From the NCBI RefSeq assembly GCF_036057275.1, contig NZ_CP107945.1, forward strand, positions 3,906,001-3,970,000: 64,000 nucleotides of DNA. Direction: 5' to 3'. The notes under the pieces are model-generated. The model worked only from the letters and a program-made list of their open reading frames with translations, had not been told where the DNA came from and made no database searches. This DNA comes from Streptomyces sp. NBC_00390 (GTDB taxonomy: Bacteria > Actinomycetota > Actinomycetes > Streptomycetales > Streptomycetaceae). Positions 50,207 to 59,300 of the stretch are shown one piece after another (position 1 is the first letter of the stretch; every line of letters begins with the position of its first letter). The position numbers and the translations under genes are program-made.

Positions 50207-51373
50207 GCGCGCCGCGCGCTCCACGTCCGCGAAGCCCACGTACAGCGGCGTGAAGCCGAAGCGCAGGACATCGGGGCGGCGCAGGTCACCGATCACGCCG
50301 CGGGTGATCAACTCCCGCATCACCCGCGGCGCGTCCTCGCAGCGCAGCGCGATCTGGCTGCCGCGCTCCGCGTGCTTGCCCGGCGTCAGGCAGGTCACCC
50401 GGCCCTGCGGGACATACGTCTCGACGCACTCCAGGAAGAAGTCCGTCAGCGCCAGGCTCTTGGCCCGCACGGCGTCGACCGAGACCCCGTCCCAGACGTC
50501 CAGCGACGCTTCGAGCGCCAGCATCGAGAGGATGTCGGGGGTGCCGACCCGGCCCCGGACCGCGCCGTCCGCCGGTTCGAAGCCGGGGGTCATCGCGAAC
50601 GGGTCCGTGTGCGAGTTCCACCCCGGCAGCGGCGAGTCGAACGCGGCCTGATGGCGCTCGGCCACATAGATGTACGCCGGCGAACCCGGGCCGCCGTTCA
50701 GGTACTTGTACGTACAGCCGACCGCCAGGTCCACGCCGTGCTCGTCCAGGCCCACCGGCAGCGCGCCCGCGCTGTGGCACAGGTCCCAGACCGCGAGCGC
50801 GCCCGCGTCGTGGATCGCGGCCGTCAGGGCCGGCAGGTCGTGCAGCCGGCCGGAGCGGTAGTCCACGTGGTTGAGCAGCACCGCCGCGGTGCTCGGTCCG
50901 ATCACCGACACCAGGTCCGCCGGGTCCACCGGGACGATCCGCCTGCCGGTCATCCGGGCCGCCGACTCGGCTATGTATCCGTCGGTCGGGAAGGTGGTGG
51001 CGTCCACCAGGACATCCGTACGCGCCGGGTCGTCCTGCAGCCGCACCGCGCCCACAACCGCCTTGAAGACGTTGACGCTCGTGGAGTCGCCGACCACGAT
51101 CTGCCCCGGCGCCGCCCCCACGAGAGAGGCGATCCGGTCGCCGATCCGCTCGGGCGCCGTCCACCAGCCGCTCTCGTCCCACGAGCGGATCCGCAGCTCG
51201 CCCCACTGGCGCCTCACCACGTCGGCGACCCGGTCCGGGACATGCGCGGGCAGCGCGCCGAGGGAGTTGCCGTCGAGGTAGACGGCGTCATCGAGCGCGA
51301 ACAGCTTGCGCGCACCGGCCAGTTCGTCTGCGGCGTCCAGCGCCGCGGCCCGCTGGGCCAGGTGCTCAGACAT
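50177..51373 (-). CDS. kynU: Kynureninase
   Basis: 398 residues, PLP enzyme cleaving kynurenine to anthranilate and alanine. VYLDGNSLGALP, DSTSVNVFKAV, the PLP-facing aspartate in VWDLCHSAGALPV and the lysine in VGCTYKYLNGGPGSPAY are family features. ATG 51373 overlaps the dioxygenase stop by eight bases (ATGTCTGA). Anthranilate may feed tryptophan recycling or secondary metabolites. A duplicated copy of its 3' end lies downstream. Confidence 0.95.
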   Translation of the reverse strand: MSEHLAQRAAALDAADELAGARKLFALDDAVYLDGNSLGALPAHVPDRVADVVRRQWGELRIRSWDESGWWTAPERIGDRIASLVGAAPGQIVVGDSTSVNVFKAVVGAVRLQDDPARTDVLVDATTFPTDGYIAESAARMTGRRIVPVDPADLVSVIGPSTAAVLLNHVDYRSGRLHDLPALTAAIHDAGALAVWDLCHSAGALPVGLDEHGVDLAVGCTYKYLNGGPGSPAYIYVAERHQAAFDSPLPGWNSHTDPFAMTPGFEPADGAVRGRVGTPDILSMLALEASLDVWDGVSVDAVRAKSLALTDFFLECVETYVPQGRVTCLTPGKHAERGSQIALRCEDAPRVMRELITRGVIGDLRRPDVLRFGFTPLYVGFADVERAARVLSEVLAEA

Positions 51374-52187
51374 GGCTGCGCGCCGTCCACAGCTCGGGGA
51401 ACACGTTCTTGGCGGCACGCTTCTCCAGCCAGGAGACCCCGGCGGAGCCACCCGTGCCGACCTTCGAGCCCATCGCCCGCCGGGTCGCCACCAGGTGGTC
51501 GTTGCGCCAGCGCCACACCAGCTCGCCGACGTCCGTCAGTGCCTCACCGAGCCGCACCAGGTCGGTGTCCTGGTCCGCGCCGCCGTACACCTCGGCCCAG
51601 ACCTTCTCGATCTCTTCCGACGGCTCGTACTTCTGCGACAGGTCGCGCCGCAGCACCTCGTCCGGCACGGCCAGACCGCGGCGTGCCAGCAGCCGCAGCA
51701 CCTCGTCGTACAGGCTCGGCTCGTGCAGCGCCTTCTCCAGCTCCGCGTACACCCGCGGCGCGCCGCGGTGCGGCACCAGCATCGACGCCGACTTCTCGCC
51801 GAGCAGGAACTCCATACGGCGGTACATCGCCGACTGGAAGCCCGATCCCTCGCCGAGTGCGGCGCGGTAGGCGTTGAACTGCGCGGGGGTCAGCTGGGCG
51901 AGGGGCTTCCAGGAGGCGTTCAGCGCCTCGAGCTCCCATCCCGACCGCTTCAGCGCCTCCATGGCGACCGGCAGCCGGTCCTCGCGCAGCGCCGCGGCAG
52001 CGGTCTCCCACTCGTGGACGATGACGGTGAACCACAGCTCCATGACCTGGGTGGTGACCAGGAAGACCATCTCGCCCGGGTCGTCCGAGCGCGGATGCTG
52101 GAGGTGGGTGAGCACGTCCGCCTGGACGTAGTCCTCGTACGGCGTGGTGCCCGCGAAATCCAGATTCGGGGCGGAGTCATGTGACAT
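51366..52187 (-). CDS. Tryptophan 2,3-dioxygenase
   Basis: 273 residues. Heme enzyme opening the indole ring of tryptophan to N-formylkynurenine. PYEDYVQADVLTHLQHP and FLVTTQVMELWFTVIVHEW match the family, with ESGFQS-like GEGSGFQSAMYRRMEFLLG and the heme-binding histidine region further on. ATG 52187 follows GAGGAGACA. It heads the operon with kynureninase. Confidence 0.96.
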   Translation of the reverse strand: MSHDSAPNLDFAGTTPYEDYVQADVLTHLQHPRSDDPGEMVFLVTTQVMELWFTVIVHEWETAAAALREDRLPVAMEALKRSGWELEALNASWKPLAQLTPAQFNAYRAALGEGSGFQSAMYRRMEFLLGEKSASMLVPHRGAPRVYAELEKALHEPSLYDEVLRLLARRGLAVPDEVLRRDLSQKYEPSEEIEKVWAEVYGGADQDTDLVRLGEALTDVGELVWRWRNDHLVATRRAMGSKVGTGGSAGVSWLEKRAAKNVFPELWTARSHV

Positions 52188-52272
52188 TGCTGTCTCCTCG
52201 ACATCCGGGTAGCGGTCCGCCCCTTCCTGTCCGGTGTGGGCCCCGGTCCCCACCGGCATCATAAGCAGAGAC

Positions 52273-53214
52273 TCACACCGGCGGTCCGGTGAGATAGGTC
52301 CCCTTCTCGTCGTACGGCCAGGCATTGGAAACACAGCCGTCCAGGCCCTTGATCTGCTGCATCATCACCGGCGCGGGCTTCCCGTCACCGGGGCAGCCCA
52401 TGTGCTGCCGGTTGCCGATCTCGTGCCCGACCTCATGGTTGATGATCAGGTGCCGGTACTCGGCGGGCGCCCCGTCGAACGTCGGCGAGCCCAGCATCCA
52501 GCGCCGCAGATTGACCACGACGCCGTCGGCGGTCTCACAGTTCAGCTCACCGCCCGTGTCGAATCCCTGCTCGAGACAGAGCTTGTCCGCGGTGGTGGGC
52601 GTGGCGATCCTGATCACGAAGTCGGCGTTCTCCGACACCAGCTGGAAACGGCCGTGGCCGTGGGCCGCCCAGCCGCGCGGGTGGGCGAGTATCTTCTCGA
52701 TCTCCGCGGCCGCCTGCTCCGCCTTGACGCCCGTGCCGTCCTCGACCTCCACCTGGTAGCGGCGCGGCAGGCCCGAGCCGGCCGGCGCACCGGAGGACCG
52801 CGCGACGGCGAAGGTCCCGGCGCCGGAGACAGGCACGCTCGCGGACGACGCACTCGGCGACGGGGACGACGACGGGGACGCGGACTGCTCGGCGGACGGG
52901 GAGACGGCGGGCGGCCTCACACGGGAGGGAGCGGAGGGACGGGGCGGGGCCGGCTCGGCAGGGGCCTCGGGCGAGGCATCGGGCGTCCTCGGCTGCGAGG
53001 CGGCGGGCTCCTCGACGGGCTCGGCCGGCTTCGCCTCGACGGCGGCGGACCGTTCGCCGTGCCAGTGCGCGAGGGCGGCGCCGCCGCCGACGGACAGGGC
53101 GGCCAGGCACGCGCCGAGGGTCAGTAGCGGGCCGACGGAACGGCGGCGGCGGGACGAACCGCGGCGTGCACGGCTCCGGCTGCCGCCGCGGCGGGGTGCG
53201 GCTCGCTTGCCCAA
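52273..53214 (-). CDS. DUF3152 protein with zinc-protease-like HExxH
   Basis: 313 residues. Basic N-terminus (RRGGSRSRARRGSSRRRR), one membrane helix (GPLLTLGACLAALSVGGGAAL), a Pro/Ser-rich linker and the DUF3152 domain with RYQVEVEDGTGV, NLRRWMLGSP and INHEVGHEIG, a metzincin-like zinc site. It is therefore an extracytoplasmic, membrane-tethered possible metalloprotease. TTG 53214 with GGGAGAG nine bases ahead was chosen; the frame is open to 53319. Natural substrate unknown. Confidence 0.85.
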   Translation of the reverse strand: MGKRAAPRRGGSRSRARRGSSRRRRSVGPLLTLGACLAALSVGGGAALAHWHGERSAAVEAKPAEPVEEPAASQPRTPDASPEAPAEPAPPRPSAPSRVRPPAVSPSAEQSASPSSSPSPSASSASVPVSGAGTFAVARSSGAPAGSGLPRRYQVEVEDGTGVKAEQAAAEIEKILAHPRGWAAHGHGRFQLVSENADFVIRIATPTTADKLCLEQGFDTGGELNCETADGVVVNLRRWMLGSPTFDGAPAEYRHLIINHEVGHEIGNRQHMGCPGDGKPAPVMMQQIKGLDGCVSNAWPYDEKGTYLTGPPV

Positions 53215-53311
53215 GACAGGTCTCTCCCCCGTGAATTCGTCAGTACGTGCGATCGTACCGGGCCTGTTCGTGCGCCGGAGCGTGATCGCCGAGGAGTGGC
53301 AGACTGCACGT

Positions 53312-53731
53312 ATGAGCACTCAAAAGAACCTGTTGGGCGGCCCCGATCCGACCTATCTGCCGGACCAGGAGGAGCCGTACCGGCGGCTGGGAGAGCAGTC
53401 GGCGGACCCGGCGCAGGTCGTCGCCGACTTCCCCACCTTCTCGCTCGCCTGGGCGATGCTCGCCGACGATGCCTTCGAGGCGGGTCGCGTGGTCGAGTCG
53501 TACGCGTACGCGCGCACCGGTTACCACCGGGGCCTCGACCAGCTCCGGCGCGCCGGCTGGAAGGGCCACGGCCCCGTCCCCTGGAGCCACCAGCCCAACC
53601 GCGGCTTCCTGCGCTGCCTGGCGGCCCTGGCCCGCGCAGCGGAGGCGATCAAGGAAACGGACGAGGCGGAGCGCTGCAGCCAGTTCCTGAAGGACAGCAG
53701 CGACGAGGCGTACAACGAACTGATGCGTTAG
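53312..53731 (+). CDS. DUF3151 protein
   Basis: 139 residues, soluble. LLGGPDPTYLPDQEEPYRRL and FSLAWAMLADDAFEAGRVVESYAYARTGYHRGLD region, then PNRGFLRCLAALARAAEAIKE, match a conserved actinobacterial family of unknown function, with TPR-like helices. ATG 53312 begins the homology; GAGGAG lies 16 bases upstream, which is rather far. It diverges from the DUF3152 gene. Confidence 0.88.
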   Translation: MSTQKNLLGGPDPTYLPDQEEPYRRLGEQSADPAQVVADFPTFSLAWAMLADDAFEAGRVVESYAYARTGYHRGLDQLRRAGWKGHGPVPWSHQPNRGFLRCLAALARAAEAIKETDEAERCSQFLKDSSDEAYNELMR

Positions 53732-53738
53732 CGGGCTG

Positions 53739-53790
53739 CGACCCGGCGCCGGTGGCTGCAGCGGTGTCCGCGGCCACCGGCGCGGTCGGG
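53739..53790. terminator. Hairpin between convergent genes
   Basis: GCGCCGGTGGC (53746-53756) pairs exactly with GCCACCGGCGC (53773-53783), extended on the outside by CGACCC/GGTCGGG with a small bulge. It lies between the DUF3151 gene and the MFS gene, whose stops face it. Confidence 0.75.
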
Positions 53791-53874
53791 TCCCGGCGTA
53801 CGACGCCGCACGCCCGTGGCAGAGGCCGGCGACCGCCCGCACACGGAGGCGCGGCAGCGGACGGCCGCACTCCC

Positions 53875-55350
53875 TCAGGCACGGGCCTGGTCGCCGCCCG
53901 AGGCCTCCAGGGGCGGGGACACGAGACCGCAGTTGACCTTGCACTGCGGGTGGCAGTGCGCCGCCTTGTCCTTCGGGGTGCGCACCGTCAGCACGGCGAT
54001 CAGCGCCCCCAGCACCAGGATCCCCGCGCACATCGGCATGGCCCGCCGGAACGTCGCCCCGAACTCCTCCGCCGAGCGGTACGCCTCCGGGCCCATCCCC
54101 GCCAGCAGGGGCAGCGCCGCCACGGCGAGCAGACCGGCCGCACGGGCAGCCGCGTTGTTGATACCGCTCGCGATCCCCGCCCGCCCGACGTCCACCGACG
54201 CCAGCACGGTCGCGGTCAGCGGGGCGACCAGGGTCACCATGCCCAGTCCCAGGACCAGCAGTGCGGGCAGCACCTCCGTCAGGAACGACGCGTTCTCGCC
54301 GACCCGCAGCATCAGCAGCATCCCGGCCGCGCACAGCAGCGGACCGACCGTGAGCGGGATACGCGGGCCGATCCGCTCCCCCAGTTCCCCGGACTTCGCC
54401 GACAGCAGCAGCATCAGCACGGTGACCGGCAGCAGCGCGACGCCCGCGCCGAGCGCGGAGTAGCCCGAGACCACCTGGAGCTGCAGGGCGGCCAGGAAGA
54501 AGAACCCGGCGAAGGCGGCGTACACGCACAGCGTCACCACGTTCACCGCGGTGAACGTGCGTGACGCGAACATCGACAGCGGCAGCATCGCTTCCGGCCG
54601 CCGCCGCTCGACCGCGACGAACGCGGCCCCCACGAGGACGCCCGCGGCCCCCGCCCACCACGCCGCCGCAATCAGCGCGTATGTCACCAGGCCCAGCGCG
54701 GCCGCGCCGAGCACCGCACCCAGCACGTCGAAGCGGCCGGTGGCCTCGGGGTCGCGCGACTCCGGAACGTGCCGCATCGCGACCGGCACGCAGAGCGCGG
54801 CCAGCGGCACATTGAGCAGGAAGATCCAGCGCCAGCCGGGTCCGTCGACCAGCCAGCCCCCCAGGAAGGGGCCGACCGCCGCGCCGACGCCGCCGAACCC
54901 CGACCACAGACCGACCGCACGGGCCCGGTCATCGGGGTGGAAGCTCGCCTGGATCAGCGCCAGCGACCCGGGGGTGAGCAGCGCGCCGCCGACGCCCTGG
55001 ACGGCGCGGGCGACCACCAGGATCCAGGCGTTCGGCGCCAGTCCGCACAGCAGCGATCCGACCGCGAACCAGATGACGCCCAGCACGAAGATCTTCCGCC
55101 GCCCGTAGCGGTCGCCTAGCGCCCCGCCGAGCAGGATCAGCGAGGCCAGCGTGAGCATGTAGGCGTTGACGGTCCACTGGAGGCCCGCCATGTCGGTGTC
55201 CAGGTCCTCGCCGATACGCGGCAGGGCGACATTGACGACGGTCGAGTCCAGCATCGCCATGCTCGATCCGAGCACCGTCGTCAGGACCACCCAGCGGCCG
55301 GTTGCCGTCGGGAGCCGGATGCCTCCCACGCGGTCCGGGCTGGTGTCCAT
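53875..55350 (-). CDS. MFS drug exporter, DHA2 (14-helix, EmrB/QacA) type
   Basis: 491 residues with about fourteen membrane helices. Motif A is GGALGDRYGRRKIF; LDSTVVNVALPRI in helix 1 and PGSLALIQASF in helix 5 are DHA2 features. The C-terminal tail holds HCHPQCKVNCG, an unusual Cys/His cluster. It exports hydrophobic compounds with protons. No regulator gene adjoins; the MalY-like gene ends 27 bases upstream, so they may be one transcript. Confidence 0.92.
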   Translation of the reverse strand: MDTSPDRVGGIRLPTATGRWVVLTTVLGSSMAMLDSTVVNVALPRIGEDLDTDMAGLQWTVNAYMLTLASLILLGGALGDRYGRRKIFVLGVIWFAVGSLLCGLAPNAWILVVARAVQGVGGALLTPGSLALIQASFHPDDRARAVGLWSGFGGVGAAVGPFLGGWLVDGPGWRWIFLLNVPLAALCVPVAMRHVPESRDPEATGRFDVLGAVLGAAALGLVTYALIAAAWWAGAAGVLVGAAFVAVERRRPEAMLPLSMFASRTFTAVNVVTLCVYAAFAGFFFLAALQLQVVSGYSALGAGVALLPVTVLMLLLSAKSGELGERIGPRIPLTVGPLLCAAGMLLMLRVGENASFLTEVLPALLVLGLGMVTLVAPLTATVLASVDVGRAGIASGINNAAARAAGLLAVAALPLLAGMGPEAYRSAEEFGATFRRAMPMCAGILVLGALIAVLTVRTPKDKAAHCHPQCKVNCGLVSPPLEASGGDQARA

Positions 55351-55377
55351 ACCGGGATCATCCCAGCAGCGCGCGGC

Positions 55378-56583
55378 TCACACGAGTCGGCCGAGGGCCC
55401 GGATCAGGGCGTCCGCACCGCGCTCGGCCTTGCTGCGCGGACAGCCGACATTGAGGCGGACGCATCCCGGGCTGCCGTAGGTCGTGCCCGGCATGATCGC
55501 GACCTTCTCACGTTCGATCAGCTCCCGCTGGAGCGCCGTGTCCTCGATGCCGAGCGGCCGCAGATCGATCCAGGCGAGATACCCGGCCTGCGGCGGCTGC
55601 CAGCCGAGCTGGGGGAACGCCGCGGCGAGCCGGTCGGCGAGCATTCCCAGATTGCCCGCCACATAGGCGTTGAGCTGGTCCAGCCAGGCCCCGCCCTGCC
55701 GGTACGCGGCGATGTGCGCGGTCAGCGACAGCACGGCCGGTGAGGCGAGTCCCTCCCCGGTCCGCATCCGCCGCAGGAACTCGGCGTGGTCGTCGCGGTC
55801 GCCGACCACGCCGTACGAGCCGCTGAGCGCGGGGAAGTTGAAGGACTTGGTGGCCGAGGTGATCAGCGCCCAGCGCCCGCTGCCGTACCGGGTCCACGGC
55901 AGATGCGGCCGCCCGCCGTGCGTGAAGTCGGCGTGGATCTCGTCGCTGACCACCGCGACCTCATGGCGCGCGGCCAGCTCGGCCATCGACGTCAGTTCCG
56001 CGTGGGTCCACACCCTGCCGGTGGGGTTGTGGGGCGAGCACAGGACCAGGACCTTGCTGTCGGGGCGGGCGAGTTGTCGCTCGAGCTCCGCCATGTCGCC
56101 GGCCGGCACCCCGCGCAGCTCTCGGCCCAGGCCGCCTATCGCCTTGATGAAGCCGTCGTACGTAGGGGTGTGGACGACCACGCCGTCGCCGGGCGCGGAC
56201 CACATCTGCAGCAGCTGGGAGAGCTGGTTGAGCACGGAGGGCCCGTACACGACCAGATCGGTGTCCATCTCGGTGCCGTACCGGGTCGCGAACCAGTGAC
56301 GGATCGCGGAGAGGAAGTCCTCGTGCTGCCAGTCGGTATAGCCGAAGACCCCGTGCGCGACCCGGCGCTGAAGGGCGTCGAGCACCTCGGGCGGGGAGGT
56401 GAAGTCCATGTCGGAGATGGTGAACGGCAGCAGCCCGTCGACACCGAAGCGGTCGGCCACCCCGTCCCACTGGATGCACCACGTACCGCGCCGGTCGACG
56501 ACGGCGTCGAAGTCATAGCTCATGCCGTCACCGCTCACATCGCCACCACTCATGCCGTCACCGCTCATGCCGCCACCGCTCAC
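55378..56583 (-). CDS. MalY/PatB-type PLP aminotransferase or cystathionine beta-lyase
   Basis: 401 residues. Class I/II fold: ISDMDFTSPPEVLDAL, FGYTDWQ, CSPHNPTGRVW, VVSDEIHADFTH and the PLP lysine in TSATKSFNFPALSG. MalY/PatB enzymes cleave C-S bonds of cystathionine. GTG 56583 follows GGGGAGGA. The first twenty residues are a five-residue repeat (MSGGG, MSGDG, MSGGD, VSGDG) before MSYDFD, so a later ATG such as 56523 could also be used. Confidence 0.9.
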   Translation of the reverse strand: MSGGGMSGDGMSGGDVSGDGMSYDFDAVVDRRGTWCIQWDGVADRFGVDGLLPFTISDMDFTSPPEVLDALQRRVAHGVFGYTDWQHEDFLSAIRHWFATRYGTEMDTDLVVYGPSVLNQLSQLLQMWSAPGDGVVVHTPTYDGFIKAIGGLGRELRGVPAGDMAELERQLARPDSKVLVLCSPHNPTGRVWTHAELTSMAELAARHEVAVVSDEIHADFTHGGRPHLPWTRYGSGRWALITSATKSFNFPALSGSYGVVGDRDDHAEFLRRMRTGEGLASPAVLSLTAHIAAYRQGGAWLDQLNAYVAGNLGMLADRLAAAFPQLGWQPPQAGYLAWIDLRPLGIEDTALQRELIEREKVAIMPGTTYGSPGCVRLNVGCPRSKAERGADALIRALGRLV

Positions 56584-56613
56584 GTCGAGTCCTCCCCGGG
56601 TCCGGGCATACCG

Positions 56614-56649
56614 CGGGCCCGGCGCCCCCGCGAAGGGGTGCCGGGCCCG
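56614..56649 (-). terminator. 15-bp hairpin after fba
   Basis: CGGGCCCGGCGCCCC (56614-56628) pairs with GGGGTGCCGGGCCCG (56635-56649) with one G-U pair, loop of six. It lies 30 bases past the fba stop on the minus strand and just before the ribosome site of the MalY-like gene. Confidence 0.8.
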
Positions 56650-56679
56650 GGTACAGCAACTGCTTGATACAGCGGCCGC

Positions 56680-57702
56680 TTACTTGATCTTGGTGCCGGT
56701 GGAACGGAGGGCGGCACAGGCCTCGGTCACGCGCGTGGCCATGCCGGCCTCGGCCAGCTTGCCCCAGCTGCGCGGGTCGTAGGTCTTCTTGGAGCCGACC
56801 TCGCCGTCGACCTTCAGAACACCGTCGTAGTTCTTGAACATGTGGTCCGCGACGGGGCGGGTGAAGGCGTACTGGGTGTCGGTGTCGAGGTTCATCTTCA
56901 CGACGCCGTTCTCCAGCGCGGTGGCGATCTCCTCGGCCGTCGAGCCGGAGCCGCCGTGGAAGACGAAGTCGAACGGCTCGGCCTTGCCGTACTTGGCGGC
57001 GACACCGGCCTGCAGGTCCTTCAGCAGCTCGGGGCGCAGCACGACGTTGCCCGGCTTGTAGACGCCGTGGACGTTGCCGAAGGAGGCGGCCAGCAGGTAG
57101 CGGCCCTTCTCACCCAGGCCGAGCGCCTCGGCGGTGCGCAGCGCGTCCTCGACGGTGGTGTACAGCTCGTCGTTGATCTCGTGCGTCACACCGTCCTCCT
57201 CGCCACCGGTCGGGGTGATCTCGACCTCGAGGATGATCTTGGCGGCGGCGGCCTGCGCCAGCAGTTCCTGGCCGATGGCCAGGTTGTCGGCGAGGGTCTC
57301 GGCCGAGCCGTCCCACATGTGGGACTGGAACAGCGGGTCCTGGCCCTTGGCCACGCGCTCTGCGGAGACGGCGAGCAGCGGACGCACATAGCCGTCCAGC
57401 TTGTCCTTCGGGCAGTGGTCCGTGTGCAGTGCGACGGTGATGTCGTACTTCGCAGCGACGATGTGCGCGAACTCGGCCAGGGCGACAGCGCCGGTGACCA
57501 TGTCCTTGCTGTACTGGCCACCCAGGAATTCGGCGCCGCCGGTGGAAATCTGGATGATGCCGTCGCTCTCGGCCTCCGCGAAGCCACGCAGTGCAGCGTG
57601 CAGGGTCTGGGACGAGGTCACGTTGATGGCCGGGTAGGCGAACTTGCCTGCCTTCGCCCGGTCGAGCATCTCGTTGTAGACCTCGGGAGTCGCGATGGGC
57701 AT
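56680..57702 (-). CDS. fba: Class II fructose-bisphosphate aldolase
   Basis: 340 residues. Splits fructose 1,6-bisphosphate into triose phosphates in glycolysis/gluconeogenesis. HTDHCPKDKL supplies a zinc ligand; EVEITPTGGEEDGV, FGNVHGVYKPGNV and FHGGSGS are other family marks. AAGGAG precedes ATG 57702. Followed by a strong terminator. Confidence 0.97.
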   Translation of the reverse strand: MPIATPEVYNEMLDRAKAGKFAYPAINVTSSQTLHAALRGFAEAESDGIIQISTGGAEFLGGQYSKDMVTGAVALAEFAHIVAAKYDITVALHTDHCPKDKLDGYVRPLLAVSAERVAKGQDPLFQSHMWDGSAETLADNLAIGQELLAQAAAAKIILEVEITPTGGEEDGVTHEINDELYTTVEDALRTAEALGLGEKGRYLLAASFGNVHGVYKPGNVVLRPELLKDLQAGVAAKYGKAEPFDFVFHGGSGSTAEEIATALENGVVKMNLDTDTQYAFTRPVADHMFKNYDGVLKVDGEVGSKKTYDPRSWGKLAEAGMATRVTEACAALRSTGTKIK

Positions 57703-57838
57703 GTGTCCGCTCCTTGTGATGTGCGGGTATGTGGTGCTGGCCCTGACCTGGGGGCGACGTCATCGTCGCGGCCTATCTTTCCAGACTCCTGGCCAGGGTC
57801 CACCATGCCCGTCTTGCGATTATGCGCGAGGGGCGTCC

Positions 57839-57854
57839 CGTTTCACGTGAAACA
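57839..57854. other. parS site for ParB
   Basis: CGTTTCACGTGAAACA matches 15 of 16 bases of the consensus TGTTTCACGTGAAACA, with the 14-base palindrome GTTTCACGTGAAAC (57840-57853) intact. It lies in the fba-pyrE intergenic region. ParB binding here would help segregate the chromosome; most Streptomyces parS sites lie near oriC. Confidence 0.85.
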
Positions 57855-57923
57855 GTGCGCCCCTCGACATCACCGCAGGTCAGACCTGGAATCACTGATT
57901 CCGGATCAGTAGATCCACGTCAC

Positions 57924-58463
57924 TCAGGCGAGGCCGAGCTCGTCCAGCGAGTACGCGTTGACGTACGGCAGGCCCGCCTCCGCGATCCTGGGGGCGGCAC
58001 CCCGCTCCACGATCACGGCGACCGCGACGACCTCGCCGCCGGCTTCCCGGACCGCCTCGACGGCGGTCAGCGGGGAACCTCCCGTCGTCGAGACGTCCTC
58101 GACGACCAGGCAGCGGCGGCCCTTCACATCCGTGCCCTCGATACGGCGCTGCATCCCGTGCGCCTTGCCGGCCTTGCGGACGACGAACGCGTCGAGCCGC
58201 TTCCCGCGGGCCGCCGACGCGTGCAGCATCGACGTCGCGACCGGGTCGGCGCCCAGCGTCAGACCGCCCACGCAGTCGTAGTCCAGCTCCGCGGTGGCAT
58301 CGAGCATCACCTGGCCGACCATCGGCGCGGCCTGGCCGTCCAGCGTGATCCGGCGCAGGTCGATGTACCAGTCGGCCTCAAGACCCGAGGAGAGGGTCAC
58401 CTTGCCGTGCACCACGGCCTTGTCCTTGATCTGCTCGAGCAGCTCAGCGCGTACGTCAGTCAT
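57924..58463 (-). CDS. pyrE: Orotate phosphoribosyltransferase
   Basis: 179 residues. Adds phosphoribose to orotate in UMP synthesis. CLVVEDVSTTGGS is the PRPP loop; GKVTLSSGLEADWYIDLRRI and GGLTLGADPVA are conserved. ATG 58463; TAAGCT, including the stop codon of the epimerase gene, lies seven bases upstream. Ten bases separate it from the aldose epimerase gene, so probably co-transcribed. Confidence 0.95.
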   Translation of the reverse strand: MTDVRAELLEQIKDKAVVHGKVTLSSGLEADWYIDLRRITLDGQAAPMVGQVMLDATAELDYDCVGGLTLGADPVATSMLHASAARGKRLDAFVVRKAGKAHGMQRRIEGTDVKGRRCLVVEDVSTTGGSPLTAVEAVREAGGEVVAVAVIVERGAAPRIAEAGLPYVNAYSLDELGLA

Positions 58464-58473
58464 GGTCGCCAGC

Positions 58474-59277
58474 TTAGATGCGCCGCCAGGTCCAGGTTGT
58501 CGTCATCTCCAGGGGGTCGATGGGCGTGACCAGCCGCGGGTGCGTGTTGAGTCCGTCCGGCGGACCGGACTGGGGCTCCACACAGACCGCCTCGTCCTGC
58601 TCGTCGTAGACCACGACCCACTCGGCCGCACTCGTGACGGTCAGCTCCAGCCGGCCGGGCCAGGTGAGGGTGACCTTGACGCCGCCGGGCATGCCGAAGC
58701 AGTCGTCCCAGGGGCCGGGGAGCGGCGCGATGCGCTGTCCGGTGGGCAGATGGTCCGCACCGCGCTCCTCCTGCCACTCGGGCGTGAAGTCGATCCGCAC
58801 GTCCTCGTCGCGCCCGCCACCGAGGTTGCGCCGGAACCACGGGTGCCAGCCCGCCTGCGCGGGGAAGGACGTCTCGTACGTCTCGATGCCCATGGCGAGC
58901 GTCAGCGACTCCTCGGTGAGCGCGAAGGTGTGCGTGACCCGTCCCGAGTACGGCCAGGGGTCGGCGAGGTCGTAGACGAAGGCCGCCTCGCTCTTGCCCG
59001 CCACGGCGGTACGCCAGACGGAGTCGCGGCCGGTCCCGTGGATGGCGTGCGGCGGGGAGTTGAGCGGCAGGTGATGGCGCACCGCCCCGTTGTAGAACAG
59101 CCCGTCCCGCACTCGTCCGCACCAGGGGACCATCGGGAACGAGCCGTACTTCGCCCCCTGACGCAGCACCTCGGTGCCGCCGATCTCAAGGCCGGCGATA
59201 CGGCAGCCGTTCTCCGGACGCACGGTCAACTCGACGTCTCCGGCGGCCAGCCGGACGCTTTCATCGCTGCTACTCAC
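58474..59277 (-). CDS. Aldose 1-epimerase-like protein
   Basis: 267 residues, galactose mutarotase beta-sandwich fold. GSFPMVPWCGRVRDG, NSPPHAIHGTGRDSVW (catalytic His) and GWHPWFRRNLGG are conserved. It interconverts alpha and beta anomers of a sugar, possibly a sugar phosphate. GTG 59277 is the start. The gene lies just upstream of pyrE. Confidence 0.9.
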   Translation of the reverse strand: MSSSDESVRLAAGDVELTVRPENGCRIAGLEIGGTEVLRQGAKYGSFPMVPWCGRVRDGLFYNGAVRHHLPLNSPPHAIHGTGRDSVWRTAVAGKSEAAFVYDLADPWPYSGRVTHTFALTEESLTLAMGIETYETSFPAQAGWHPWFRRNLGGGRDEDVRIDFTPEWQEERGADHLPTGQRIAPLPGPWDDCFGMPGGVKVTLTWPGRLELTVTSAAEWVVVYDEQDEAVCVEPQSGPPDGLNTHPRLVTPIDPLEMTTTWTWRRI

Positions 59278-59300
59278 ACCATGACAGTAACCGCGGACGG

